In this document: one piece after another, positions 10,595 to 17,276 of the stretch | Layout: each line of letters starts with the position of its first letter | Position numbering within the stretch: position 1 is the stretch's first letter | Origin: Lysobacterales bacterium | GTDB lineage: Bacteria; Pseudomonadota; Gammaproteobacteria; Xanthomonadales; Wenzhouxiangellaceae | NCBI GenBank assembly: GCA_002722315.1 | Contig: PBLG01000046.1 | Coordinates: 62,001 to 126,000, forward strand | Direction of reading: 5' to 3' | Length of the DNA stretch: 64,000 nucleotides | Made by a program: the position numbers and the translations under genes | The notes under the pieces: model-generated | The model's database searches: none | What the model saw: only the letters and a program-made list of their open reading frames with translations | Told to the model about the DNA's origin: nothing

Positions 10595-11431
10595 TCAGGG
10601 CGAGCCGGCAGCGCTCTCGGGTGGATGCCATTCCAGCGGATCGACCTGGAAGCATTTCTGCATCTCGGCGTAGAGTTCCGGATGCTTTTTCTTGAGCTGG
10701 CGCGGTTTCTCGTAAAAGGTCTCGACCAGTACGGCAAAGAACTCTTCGGGCGCGCTGGCGCCGTAGTGGTCCATTACGGTGCGTGCCCGGCGCCCCGCCT
10801 GCGCCTGGAGCTGCTTGTATTCGCGCCGCATCACGCGCGCCCAGCTGGTGTATTGCGAGCGTTGTTCGAGAATCGGCGCGCCGTCGACCCGGCCGTCGGC
10901 GTCGTCGAGCTTGTGCGCGAATTCGTGCAGCACCACGTTGTGACCGTCCTTGATGTCGCGCGTGCCGTGCAGCACGGCGTCCCAGGCCAGGACCAGCGGA
11001 CCGCGATGCCAGGACTCGCCCAGCCGGGCCTGGTGACCGACGCTTTGAACCACGCCGTCGTAGGTGGTGTGCTGCGCCACGAAGGTGCTGGGATAGAGGT
11101 AGATGGAGGTGAAGTTCGAATAGTGGTCGTTGGAGCGGTTCAGCAGCAGTACGCAGGCATTGCCGGCCACGGTCAGGCGCATCTCGTCGTCGACTTCCAG
11201 TCCGTCGAAGCCGTAAAAGCGCTTGTCGTGCAGAAACAGCTGGACATGGCCGTGGAGTTCCTCCTTCAGCGCGTCGGGCAGGCGCTTGTACAGCGGCACG
11301 TTGCGCAGCAGGATCTCGCGCCACTCATCGGGCATGGGACGCGTCGAGATCGCCCGGCGCCGGCGCCGGCGGAACAGGCGATAGCCGAACCAGGCCAGGG
11401 GAATCAGGACAAGCAGAATTAGTAAACGCAT
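10595..11431 (-). CDS. mtfA: MtfA-type zinc peptidase
   Basis: A 278-residue member of the MtfA family (Mlc titration factor A), gluzincin-like aminopeptidases; in E. coli MtfA binds the glucose repressor Mlc. The zinc motif is H169-E-F-A-H173 in NVVLHEFAHKLDD. Unlike E. coli MtfA it starts with a hydrophobic helix followed by an Arg-rich stretch (residues 1-27), which suggests membrane attachment. It lies 130 bases upstream of the LigD genes on the same strand. Confidence 0.88.
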   Translation of the reverse strand: MRLLILLVLIPLAWFGYRLFRRRRRRAISTRPMPDEWREILLRNVPLYKRLPDALKEELHGHVQLFLHDKRFYGFDGLEVDDEMRLTVAGNACVLLLNRSNDHYSNFTSIYLYPSTFVAQHTTYDGVVQSVGHQARLGESWHRGPLVLAWDAVLHGTRDIKDGHNVVLHEFAHKLDDADGRVDGAPILEQRSQYTSWARVMRREYKQLQAQAGRRARTVMDHYGASAPEEFFAVLVETFYEKPRQLKKKHPELYAEMQKCFQVDPLEWHPPESAAGSP

Positions 11432-11490
11432 GGGTAGAGCTTACCGTAGTCGGAAGTCGGAAAATCTTCCGCCGTCTGGCATTGGATTTT

Positions 11491-11551
11491 GTGGGAGCGG
11501 GCTCTGGCCGCGATTGAGGTTGGATTCATCGGCGCCAGAGCCGCCTCCCAC
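11491..11551. repeat. REP-like palindrome
   Basis: GTGGGAGCGGGCTCTGGC at 11491-11508 is matched by the nearly complementary GCCAGAGCCGCCTCCCAC at 11534-11551, giving a long imperfect hairpin of the GTGGGAGC type common in Pseudomonas and Xanthomonas intergenic regions. It sits between mtfA and imuB. Confidence 0.75.
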
Positions 11552-11576
11552 GAAAACCGAAAAGACCAAACGACGA

Positions 11577-13001
11577 TTATCCGAACAACCCGTGCACGAA
11601 CCACCCGTCGCGCGGCTTGTATTCGCGGAATACCCACAGCCGGTTGCCGTGGCGGTCGTGGGCGGTCCAGTAGTCGCGTCGGCAGTCCTGGCCGTCCCAC
11701 CACCCGGCCTCGATGCGTTCCGGACCGTCGATCAGGCGCAGCTCGCCGGCGCGGCAGGGACGAGGCTCCGGCAACAGCCAGTTCGGCCTGGTCGGAGTCG
11801 CCGCGTCGGTGCTGGTCGTGCCCGGCGGTGTCCATTTCCAGGCTTTTTCCGGACGATGATCGGGGCACGGTGCGATGCTGCACAGGCCGTCCTCGCCGAT
11901 GCGCGCGACAAGCCGGTCGATCAGCGCCGGCCAGGCGTCGTTGATGTTGGTGCCGGTCCACAGGTCGGCCTGCGGCGGCCGCTGTTCGGTGGTGCTGTCG
12001 GCGCGCACGCGCAGCGATTCTATGGCCGAGATCAGGCGGATCGATTCCAGCTTCAGCCGCAGGATCTCCAACAGTCGGTCGCGCTGAAAGCCCGGTTGAC
12101 CGAGCCCGGCGGAGAATTCGATCTTCGGCCCCCGATCCTCCGGCAGCAACTCGATCTCGATTCCCGACAGGGCACGGTCGCGCACCCGGAGCCACTGATG
12201 CAGGTGCTCCAGCACCCGGTTGAGCGCAAAAAGAAGCGCTTCGCTGCGGATGGTCGGCACGGGCAGCTCGAGCACCTGGCAGAAGGTCTCCGGCGGCTGC
12301 CAGTAGACCAGCGGCGTCTGCTCGCGGCCGTGAATCTGGTCCAGGTAGCGGTTCAGCGCGCGGCCGAGCCGACGTTCGCGCTCGAAACGCGGCAGCGCCA
12401 GCACGTCGCGCACCGATTTCAGCCCCAGCCCGTCGAGTTTATGGAGTTCGGCCGGCGCCAGGGCGAGCCGGCGCAGCGGCCAGTCCGAAAGCATGCCGCG
12501 CAGCGTTTCCGCCTCGGTCACGTGCTGTCCGGTGCGCGCCAGCAGGCAGGCCGCGGTCGGCACCGGCGCCGTGCCCAGGCTTGCGTGCAGTCCCATGGCC
12601 GAGATTTCATCGTTCAGGGCGCACAGCATCGTGTCCAGGTCGCCGTGCAGCCGGCGACTGCCGCCGGTTTCCAGCACCACGCCGTCTCCGGTAATCGCCA
12701 CCTGGTGGCTGTAACGGTAGGCGACCAGTGCCAGTTCCTCCAGCAGCCGGGCCTCGGCCTTGCGGTCGCGCGCCGGGCTCTCGAGGTCGGGTGCGATCGC
12801 CAGCGCATCGGCCAGCGCCTGGCCGGGGTGAACGCCCCGGCTGCGCGCGGCGCGGTTGATCTCGATGATCCGCACGCGGCCGCTGACCGTGTCGTGCAGC
12901 GCCAACGGGGTTGCCGGCGTCATGCCCGGCAGCAGGCGCAGCACGGCCTGCAGGGCGCCCTGGGGGCACACGATGCCGGTCCATAGCGTGTTCGCCGGCA
13001 T
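11577..13001 (-). CDS. imuB: ImuB, inactive Y-family polymerase-like translesion protein
   Basis: A 474-residue Y-family (DinB/UmuC-like) protein beginning MPANTLWTGIV. ImuB lacks polymerase activity and bridges ImuA, the beta clamp and DnaE2 in SOS mutagenesis. Family features are the EINRAARSRGVHPGQALADA segment, the helix-hairpin-helix region LHKLDGLGLKSVRDVLALP and a long C-terminal tail ending in WFVHGLFG. I placed the start at 13001, where ATG overlaps the imuA stop (TAATG); a longer open frame upstream is antisense noise over imuA. The usual third gene, dnaE2/imuC, does not follow. Confidence 0.9.
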   Translation of the reverse strand: MPANTLWTGIVCPQGALQAVLRLLPGMTPATPLALHDTVSGRVRIIEINRAARSRGVHPGQALADALAIAPDLESPARDRKAEARLLEELALVAYRYSHQVAITGDGVVLETGGSRRLHGDLDTMLCALNDEISAMGLHASLGTAPVPTAACLLARTGQHVTEAETLRGMLSDWPLRRLALAPAELHKLDGLGLKSVRDVLALPRFERERRLGRALNRYLDQIHGREQTPLVYWQPPETFCQVLELPVPTIRSEALLFALNRVLEHLHQWLRVRDRALSGIEIELLPEDRGPKIEFSAGLGQPGFQRDRLLEILRLKLESIRLISAIESLRVRADSTTEQRPPQADLWTGTNINDAWPALIDRLVARIGEDGLCSIAPCPDHRPEKAWKWTPPGTTSTDAATPTRPNWLLPEPRPCRAGELRLIDGPERIEAGWWDGQDCRRDYWTAHDRHGNRLWVFREYKPRDGWFVHGLFG

Positions 13002-13663
13002 TATCTTCCGGGCACCAGCGGCACGACGTTGTCGGCGTGCAGCCGGATCGTGCCGGTGGTCTCGCCGCCCCGGCTGCGCAGAATCTCGATATGGCCGCCG
13101 CAGCGAATCGCCAGCCGCAGACTGGCCAGCGAGGGCGGTGGCGTGCTGCCCGGGGCGTAGCAGAGAAATACCGGCGCATCGCCGTTTTCGGCCGCCAACT
13201 GGAGCCGGCGCACCGCGCGATCGCTGACGGCGCTGCCGTTGCCGGCATCGGGCCAGACCGCGATCGCACCGCACAGGCCGCTTTTCAGGCACTGTTCGGC
13301 AGCCCAGAACGCATGTTTCTGCTCGCGCACGATCAGCAGACGGGTCAGGTCCAGGCCGGCCCGGGCCAGGCTCTGGGGGCAGGGCACCATCGGCGGCGCG
13401 ATGAACAATACCGGCCGTTCGCGCCGGGTGAGTTCGGCCAGGCAGGGCAGCAGCAGGTCGAGTTCGCCGACGCCGATTCGCTCCGGCAGCAGTTCCACCA
13501 GCTTGCCGCGGGGCCAGCCGCCATCGGGCAACCGCCGGTCCAGCGCGGCCCGACCGGTGGCCAGCGCATTGCCAGGCCGCCGTCGGCGTCCGCGCCACAG
13601 GTCGTTGCGTTCGGCGAGCAGCTGTTCGAGCGAATCGGTGAGGTTCATCGGGGCGGTTTCCAT
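13001..13663 (-). CDS. imuA: ImuA, RecA-like SOS mutagenesis protein
   Basis: A 220-residue protein of the ImuA (RecA/SulA-like) family that works with ImuB and DnaE2 in translesion synthesis. It shows the conserved ATGRAALDRRLPDGGWPRGKLVE start of the RecA-like core, though without a clear Walker A, and the LLIVREQKHAFWAAEQCLKSG helix. A second ATG 15 bases downstream is a possible alternative start. A near-consensus LexA box lies directly upstream, so the imuAB pair is damage-inducible. Confidence 0.88.
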   Translation of the reverse strand: METAPMNLTDSLEQLLAERNDLWRGRRRRPGNALATGRAALDRRLPDGGWPRGKLVELLPERIGVGELDLLLPCLAELTRRERPVLFIAPPMVPCPQSLARAGLDLTRLLIVREQKHAFWAAEQCLKSGLCGAIAVWPDAGNGSAVSDRAVRRLQLAAENGDAPVFLCYAPGSTPPPSLASLRLAIRCGGHIEILRSRGGETTGTIRLHADNVVPLVPGR

Positions 13664-13674
13664 GCAGACCAGAA

Positions 13675-13694
13675 TACTATATATAAATACAGTT
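13675..13694 (-). promoter_or_regulatory. LexA (SOS) box upstream of imuA
   Basis: Read on the minus strand the site is AACTGTATTTATATATAGTA, almost the E. coli consensus CTGT-N8-ACAG with one change (ATAG). It ends 12 bases before the imuA start and covers an AT-rich core that can serve as the -10 region. Confidence 0.85.
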
Positions 13695-13743
13695 TCTCAG
13701 AAGATGATAAACCAGCGGTCGGCAGTCGGAGGTCGGGCAACAT

Positions 13744-13768
13744 AAAAAAGCCCGGCGCGAGGCCGGGC
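13744..13768 (-). terminator. Rho-independent terminator of the ComEA-like gene
   Basis: On the minus strand GCCCGGC, a five-base loop and GCCGGGC are followed by six T residues. Confidence 0.85.
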
Positions 13769-13811
13769 TCCGGAGCAGGCCGCCGCGATTGCGGCGGCGG
13801 TTGCAGTCCTT

Positions 13812-14099
13812 TCAGCCTTCGCCCGAGGGGCTTTCGTCGCCGAAGCGGATCATCTCCCGGTTCTTGTCGACGGTGGCCATGCCGATGCCGCGCACATTGA
13901 TCAGTTCATCGATGTGCGTGAACGGTCCGTTGGCTTCGCGGTACTCGACGATCGCCTCGGCCTTGGACTCGCCGACGCCATTCAGCGCTTCGGCCAGTTG
14001 TTCCGCCGTGGCGGTGTTGACGTCGACCGGTTCCGAGCCAAACGCCGCGTTGCCGATGCCCAGTGCCAGAACCAGTGCCAGAATGATGTGCTTGAACAT
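13812..14099 (-). CDS. ComEA-like helix-hairpin-helix secreted protein
   Basis: A 95-residue protein starting at 14099 behind a good AAAGGAG site. Residues 1-22 are a signal peptide (MFKHIILALVLALGIGNAAFG). The rest is a tandem helix-hairpin-helix domain: VDVNTATAEQLAEALNGVGESKAEAIVEYR and then INVRGIGMATVDKN. Such short ComEA homologues bind double-stranded DNA in the periplasm, and in competent bacteria pull incoming DNA through the outer membrane. Competence cannot be inferred from this gene alone. A strong terminator follows. Confidence 0.88.
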   Translation of the reverse strand: MFKHIILALVLALGIGNAAFGSEPVDVNTATAEQLAEALNGVGESKAEAIVEYREANGPFTHIDELINVRGIGMATVDKNREMIRFGDESPSGEG

Positions 14100-14410
14100 G
14101 ATATTTCTCCTTTCGGTTTGTTTTTGATTCCAGGTTTCGTTCCTGAATTTCGATCGGGTCGCTGTTTTCGCGTCCGTCGACCGTGAGCACAGATTAGGCA
14201 AGGGCCCGGATTTCGAACATCGGCAAACTTCGCCGCAATCGCTCGGAAAGCGCCTCGAAAGGGACTAGGGGAAAGCGCAGCCGGCGTAGGAAAATTCCGA
14301 CACTGGCGCACAGAAACGCTCAGGTATCGTTCGCAAGCATCTGAAAAAATTCAATAAAACTGGAATTCAGGACAGGGTCTGCAGGCCCGAGGCTGGATAT
14401 GCGTCGAACA
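14100..14410. other. Intergenic stretch with no recognised gene
   Basis: About 310 bases between the ComEA-like gene and the SRP RNA terminator. It holds the ComEA promoter region and a short AT-rich patch near 14340-14360. I see no ORF with coding character and no further structured element. Confidence 0.5.
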
Positions 14411-14428
14411 GGGGGAAAAGAAAAAAGA
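14411..14428 (-). terminator. T-rich 3' end of the SRP RNA gene
   Basis: Directly after the closing stem of the SRP RNA the minus strand reads TCTTTTTTCTTTTCCCCC. The RNA's own terminal helix plus this T-tract act as the terminator. Confidence 0.7.
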
Positions 14429-14539
14429 GGTGGCCCCCGACCGCCCGATCCCGTCGCCCACGCTCCCGCTGCCGCTGCTCCCTTCCGGGCCTGACGGGGT
14501 TTACGGGTTAGTGGCGCGGGGAGACCGACGAGGACCACC
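14429..14539 (-). ncRNA. ffs: Signal recognition particle RNA (4.5S type)
   Basis: The minus strand carries the invariant apical SRP motif GTCAGGCCCGGAAGGGAGCA, in which the GGAA tetraloop and asymmetric internal loop bind Ffh. The ends pair: GGTGGTCCTC at the 5' end with GGGGGCCACC at the 3' end, giving a single long hairpin of 111 nt, the size of the E. coli 4.5S RNA. Together with Ffh it targets nascent membrane proteins to FtsY. An extended -10 promoter lies at the right distance and a T-tract follows the 3' end. Confidence 0.93.
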
Positions 14540-14546
14540 AGCGCGT

Positions 14547-14555
14547 ATTGTCGCA
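14547..14555 (-). promoter_or_regulatory. Promoter of the SRP RNA gene
   Basis: On the minus strand TGC is followed directly by GACAAT, an extended -10 element. The predicted start about seven bases downstream coincides with the 5' end deduced from the RNA's terminal stem. Confidence 0.65.
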
Positions 14556-14620
14556 AAAAATCAGAGCCCGGTGGCCACCAGGGCGGCCGAATTGCTGGCC
14601 AAAAACCAGTCCGCATCGGT

Positions 14621-14626
14621 ATAATT
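14621..14626 (+). promoter_or_regulatory. Possible -10 element reading toward tRNA-Ser(GCU)
   Basis: A perfect TATAAT on the plus strand, 135 bases before the tRNA. The -35 region is poor. If used, the precursor would have a leader of about 130 nt that includes the half element at 14655-14698. A weaker GACAAT closer to the tRNA (near 14750) is an alternative. Confidence 0.35.
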
Positions 14627-14654
14627 GCCAGTTCGCTTCGGCGGAAAAGGCGAA

Positions 14655-14710
14655 TACCGGCCTGCAAGCGCGCGAAGGGCCAGCGACCGCAGGTCGCGCA
14701 GTACTCCCTC
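14655..14710 (+). repeat. Half copy of the tRNA-insert element followed by a tRNA-Ser 3'-end remnant
   Basis: The stretch CGAAGGGCCAGCGACCGCAG and the following GTCGCGCAGTA match the 3' half of the insert unit at 14930-15011. It runs into CTCCCTCTCTCCC, which resembles the T-arm and acceptor end of the neighbouring tRNA-Ser. It looks like the remains of another interrupted tRNA-Ser copy. Confidence 0.55.
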
Positions 14711-14784
14711 TCTCCCGTTGCGCAGCAACGCCTGGTCGAGAGCGTGAGACAATAAGTTTACGGAGAGATGGCCGAGTGGCTGAC

Positions 14785-14874
14785 CCGAGCAACGCGAGGA
14801 CGATGTGGAAGCCGCGCAGCGGCTGAAGCAACCCGGAGCGAAGCGAAGGGCAAGCGCCGGAACGGCGCGCAGTC
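14785..14874 (+). repeat. Hairpin insert element in the D-loop of tRNA-Ser(GCU)
   Basis: A 90-base member of the CCGAGC...GCAGTC family. It contains the hairpins GCCGC-GCA-GCGGC and GCGCC-GGAAC-GGCGC; the first hairpin of the family is degenerate here. It follows GGCTGAC and precedes AACGCG. Confidence 0.85.
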
Positions 14875-14929
14875 AACGCGCTCCCCTGCTAAGGGAGTAT
14901 GGGGTCAAAAGCCCCATCGAGGGTTCGAA

Positions 14930-15011
14930 CCGAGCGCAGCGAGCTCACGAGCCCAGGCGCCGCAGGCGACTGGCGAGCCCGAAGGGCCAGCGACCGCAGG
15001 TCGCGCAGTAA
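14930..15011 (+). repeat. First of two tandem hairpin inserts in the T-loop of tRNA-Ser(GCU)
   Basis: A divergent unit that begins CCGAGCGCAGCGAGCT directly after GGTTCGAA and ends GCGCAGTAA. Its 3' hairpin is GCGACC-GCA-GGTCGC, a changed but still fully paired version of the family stem. Confidence 0.75.
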
Positions 15012-15100
15012 CCGAGCTGCGCGAGCTCGATGTGGAGGCCGCGAAGCGGCTGGAACAACCCGGAGCGGTAGCGGAGGGCAAGCGCCGAAGGTGCGCAGTC
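15012..15100 (+). repeat. Second tandem hairpin insert in the T-loop of tRNA-Ser(GCU)
   Basis: An 89-base unit that is typical of the family: CGAGC/GCTCG stem, GCCGC-GAA-GCGGC stem, then CCCGGAGCGGTAGCGGAGGG, then GCGCC-GAA-GGTGC and the terminal GCAGTC. The tRNA resumes with CATCCCTC. Confidence 0.85.
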
Positions 15101-15130
15101 CATCCCTCTCTCTCCGCCAGATACGACAAG

Positions 15131-15151
15131 CCCCGCGAAAGCGGGGTTTTT
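15131..15151 (+). terminator. Rho-independent terminator of tRNA-Ser(GCU)
   Basis: CCCCGC, GAAA loop, GCGGGG and five T residues, 11 bases after the encoded CCA. Confidence 0.92.
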
Positions 15152-15166
15152 CGTATTGATCCCGCG

Positions 15167-16417
15167 CTATCCCAGAATCGCCCGCAGAACGAAGAAAAAC
15201 ACGACCGACAGCAGCGCGCCGGCGGGCACGGTCACGAACCAGGAAATGAAAATGGTGCCGACGACGCGCAGGTTGATGGCCGTCATGCCGCGTACCAGTC
15301 CCACACCGAGAACCGCACCTACCAGCGTGTGCGTGGTTGAAATCGGCAGGCCGGTGCCCGAAGCCATCACGATGGTGGCAGCCGCGGCGATGCCGGCGCA
15401 GAATCCCCGGCTGGGGGTCAGATGCGTGATCTTGCTGCCAACGGTGCGGATTACCTTGTGGCCGTAGGTCGCCAGGCCGATCACGATGCCGACGCCGCCG
15501 AGCACCAGGATCCACGGGGAAACCACGGCCTCCTGCCCGACTTCACCGCTGAGCGAAATGCTGACCACGGCTGCAAGCGGACCGACTGCATTGGCCACGT
15601 CGTTCGAGCCGTGCGCGAATGCCATCGCACAGGCGGTGACCACCATCAGTACGGCGAAGACTTTCTCGACGCTGGCGTACTGGAAGTCTCGCTCGCTGAT
15701 CAGGTCGCCGCGAATGCTGTTGATGTAGAGGTGCCCGACCAGCGCCATGAGCCCGCCGATGAATGCGGCCAACGCCCCGCTCTGGACGGCGCTCAGATCT
15801 ACGCCGATATGCTTGATGCCCTTGAGCAGCGTGACCAGGGCGATGAAGAAGCCCGACAGGAAAATGTAGAACGGCGCGTAGCGACGCGCGGCGGCGAGCG
15901 GGTCTTCCCGCTCCAGGATCAGCCGCTGTACGCTGATGAACAGCATCAGGCCGATGACACCGGCCAGCACCGGGCTGATGAACCAGCTCATCACGATCTG
16001 CCCGATCTGCGGCCATTGCACGGCATTCAGCCCGAGCGCGGCCACCGCGAATCCGGTCACGGCCCCGACGATCGAGTGGGTCGTGGAAACCGGCCAGCCG
16101 TATTTCGACGCAATCAGCAGCCAGGTACCGGCGGCCAGCAGGGATGCCAGCATGCCGAATACCAGCAGATCCGGCGTGGCGGCGAACAGGTTGGCGTCGA
16201 CGATGCCCTTTCGGATGGTCGAGGTGACGCCGCCACCGGCCAGCACCGCGCCGGAGAATTCGAAGATGGCGGCAATGAAGACCGCCTGGCGAATCGTGAT
16301 CGATCTCGAACCGACCGCCGGCGCCATGGCATTGGCCACGTCATTGGCGCCGATTCCCCAGGCCATGAAAAGCCCGAAAAGGGCCGCGAGTACGATGAAT
16401 ACCAGGGCGAGTTCCAT
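15167..16417 (-). CDS. pit: Low-affinity inorganic phosphate transporter, PiT family
   Basis: A 416-residue, about ten-helix PiT permease that imports metal-phosphate with protons or sodium. Both halves carry the family signature: GANDVANAMAPAVGSRS near residue 23 and HGSNDVANAVGPLAAV near residue 270. The stop lies close to the terminator of the convergent tRNA gene. A DUF47 gene starts the operon 13 bases upstream, a pairing known from many bacteria. Confidence 0.94.
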   Translation of the reverse strand: MELALVFIVLAALFGLFMAWGIGANDVANAMAPAVGSRSITIRQAVFIAAIFEFSGAVLAGGGVTSTIRKGIVDANLFAATPDLLVFGMLASLLAAGTWLLIASKYGWPVSTTHSIVGAVTGFAVAALGLNAVQWPQIGQIVMSWFISPVLAGVIGLMLFISVQRLILEREDPLAAARRYAPFYIFLSGFFIALVTLLKGIKHIGVDLSAVQSGALAAFIGGLMALVGHLYINSIRGDLISERDFQYASVEKVFAVLMVVTACAMAFAHGSNDVANAVGPLAAVVSISLSGEVGQEAVVSPWILVLGGVGIVIGLATYGHKVIRTVGSKITHLTPSRGFCAGIAAAATIVMASGTGLPISTTHTLVGAVLGVGLVRGMTAINLRVVGTIFISWFVTVPAGALLSVVFFFVLRAILG

Positions 16418-16430
16418 CAGCCCGCCCGGT

Positions 16431-17108
16431 TCAGTTCGAAATCAGCAGGTGCAACCGACCGCCGACCCCTTGCGCGAGGTCGCCGAGGTCGCCGGTCCAG
16501 TCCAGGATCTTGTAAAGGAACATCACGTCCACCGGCGGCAGATCCTTTTCGATTCTGAACAACTCCGCTCTGAGCGCGATCTGCTTGCGGTCGCCTTCGC
16601 TCTCGATGCGGCCGAGTTCCTCGGTCATGCCCATCATCAGTTCCACCTCGCGGCCGCGAAACCCGCTCTCGAACAACTCGTCGAGCTCTGCGACCGACTG
16701 CTGGGCCTGGGCCACGGCCCTCAGGCTGCAGCGCAGGAACTCCAGGTATTCCTCGGCGAGAGATGCCGGCGGTTGCATCCTGCGGCCGATGATCAGGCCC
16801 GAGATGTCCTTCGCCTTGTTGGCGATGCGGTCCTGGTTGGAGATCAGGTCGAGCAGGTCGGCGCGACTGACCGGCATGAACATGCTCTTGGGCAGGTTGA
16901 GCCGGAATTCCTGCTTCAGTTCGTCGGCGGCGTCTTCGAACCCTGTAATGCGCTCGCGCGCCTTGGTTGCTGCGGTCCAATCTCCGGCGATCACCGCCTG
17001 GAAGAACGGGACGAGCTCCATGGCGCATGCGGAAGCTTGCTCGAAATGCTGCTGGATAGGCTTGACCGGCGAACGTCCGAACAGGCGTGACATGTAATGG
17101 TTGGGCAC
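16431..17108 (-). CDS. DUF47 (PhoU-like) partner of the phosphate transporter
   Basis: A 225-residue all-helical DUF47/TIGR00153 protein. I chose the GTG at 17108 because AAGGAGG lies seven bases upstream and the N-terminus (VPNHYMSRLFGRSPVKPIQQH) then fits the family; the open frame extends farther but without a ribosome-binding site. DUF47 proteins resemble PhoU and are thought to control the adjacent Pit transporter. Confidence 0.9.
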   Translation of the reverse strand: MPNHYMSRLFGRSPVKPIQQHFEQASACAMELVPFFQAVIAGDWTAATKARERITGFEDAADELKQEFRLNLPKSMFMPVSRADLLDLISNQDRIANKAKDISGLIIGRRMQPPASLAEEYLEFLRCSLRAVAQAQQSVAELDELFESGFRGREVELMMGMTEELGRIESEGDRKQIALRAELFRIEKDLPPVDVMFLYKILDWTGDLGDLAQGVGGRLHLLISN

Positions 17109-17276
17109 GGCGAAACCTCCTTGGTCACGGCGACGAATCCGTCGAAACGTCCGGGCGTGCCTTGCGATGCCTGCGCGCTTTGGGACGTTCCGGTGCACTT
17201 TAGCCCGAATGCGGCCCGAGTGCAGGAAAGCGGATTCGTGCCGGTTTCCTCGTGGATGCGCGAAATCGCGGGAAAG

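Larger units (their letters stand above)
14762..15119 (+). tRNA. tRNA-Ser(GCU) interrupted in the D-loop and in the T-loop
   Basis: The gene starts GGAGAGATGGCCGAGTGGCT and ends TCTCTCCGCCA; these acceptor strands pair perfectly, and CCA is encoded. The anticodon arm is CTCCC-CTGCTAA-GGGAG with anticodon GCU, and the long variable arm of a serine tRNA (GGGG/CCCC) follows. The gene spans 358 bases instead of about 93 because of two inserts: 14785-14874 in the D-loop and 14930-15100 in the T-loop, right after GGTTCGAA. Without the inserts a normal tRNA-Ser would result, apart from one mismatched pair in the D-stem (C12-C23). A strong terminator follows. No intact tRNA-Ser(GCU) copy is in the window, so this may be the functional gene if the inserts are removed from the RNA, or a pseudogene if another copy exists. 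Confidence 0.88.

Noticed and set aside
14785-15100. Group I or group II intron in tRNA-Ser(GCU)
   Set aside because: The inserts are 90 and 171 bases, lack the conserved intron cores, and sit in the D- and T-loops rather than in the anticodon loop.
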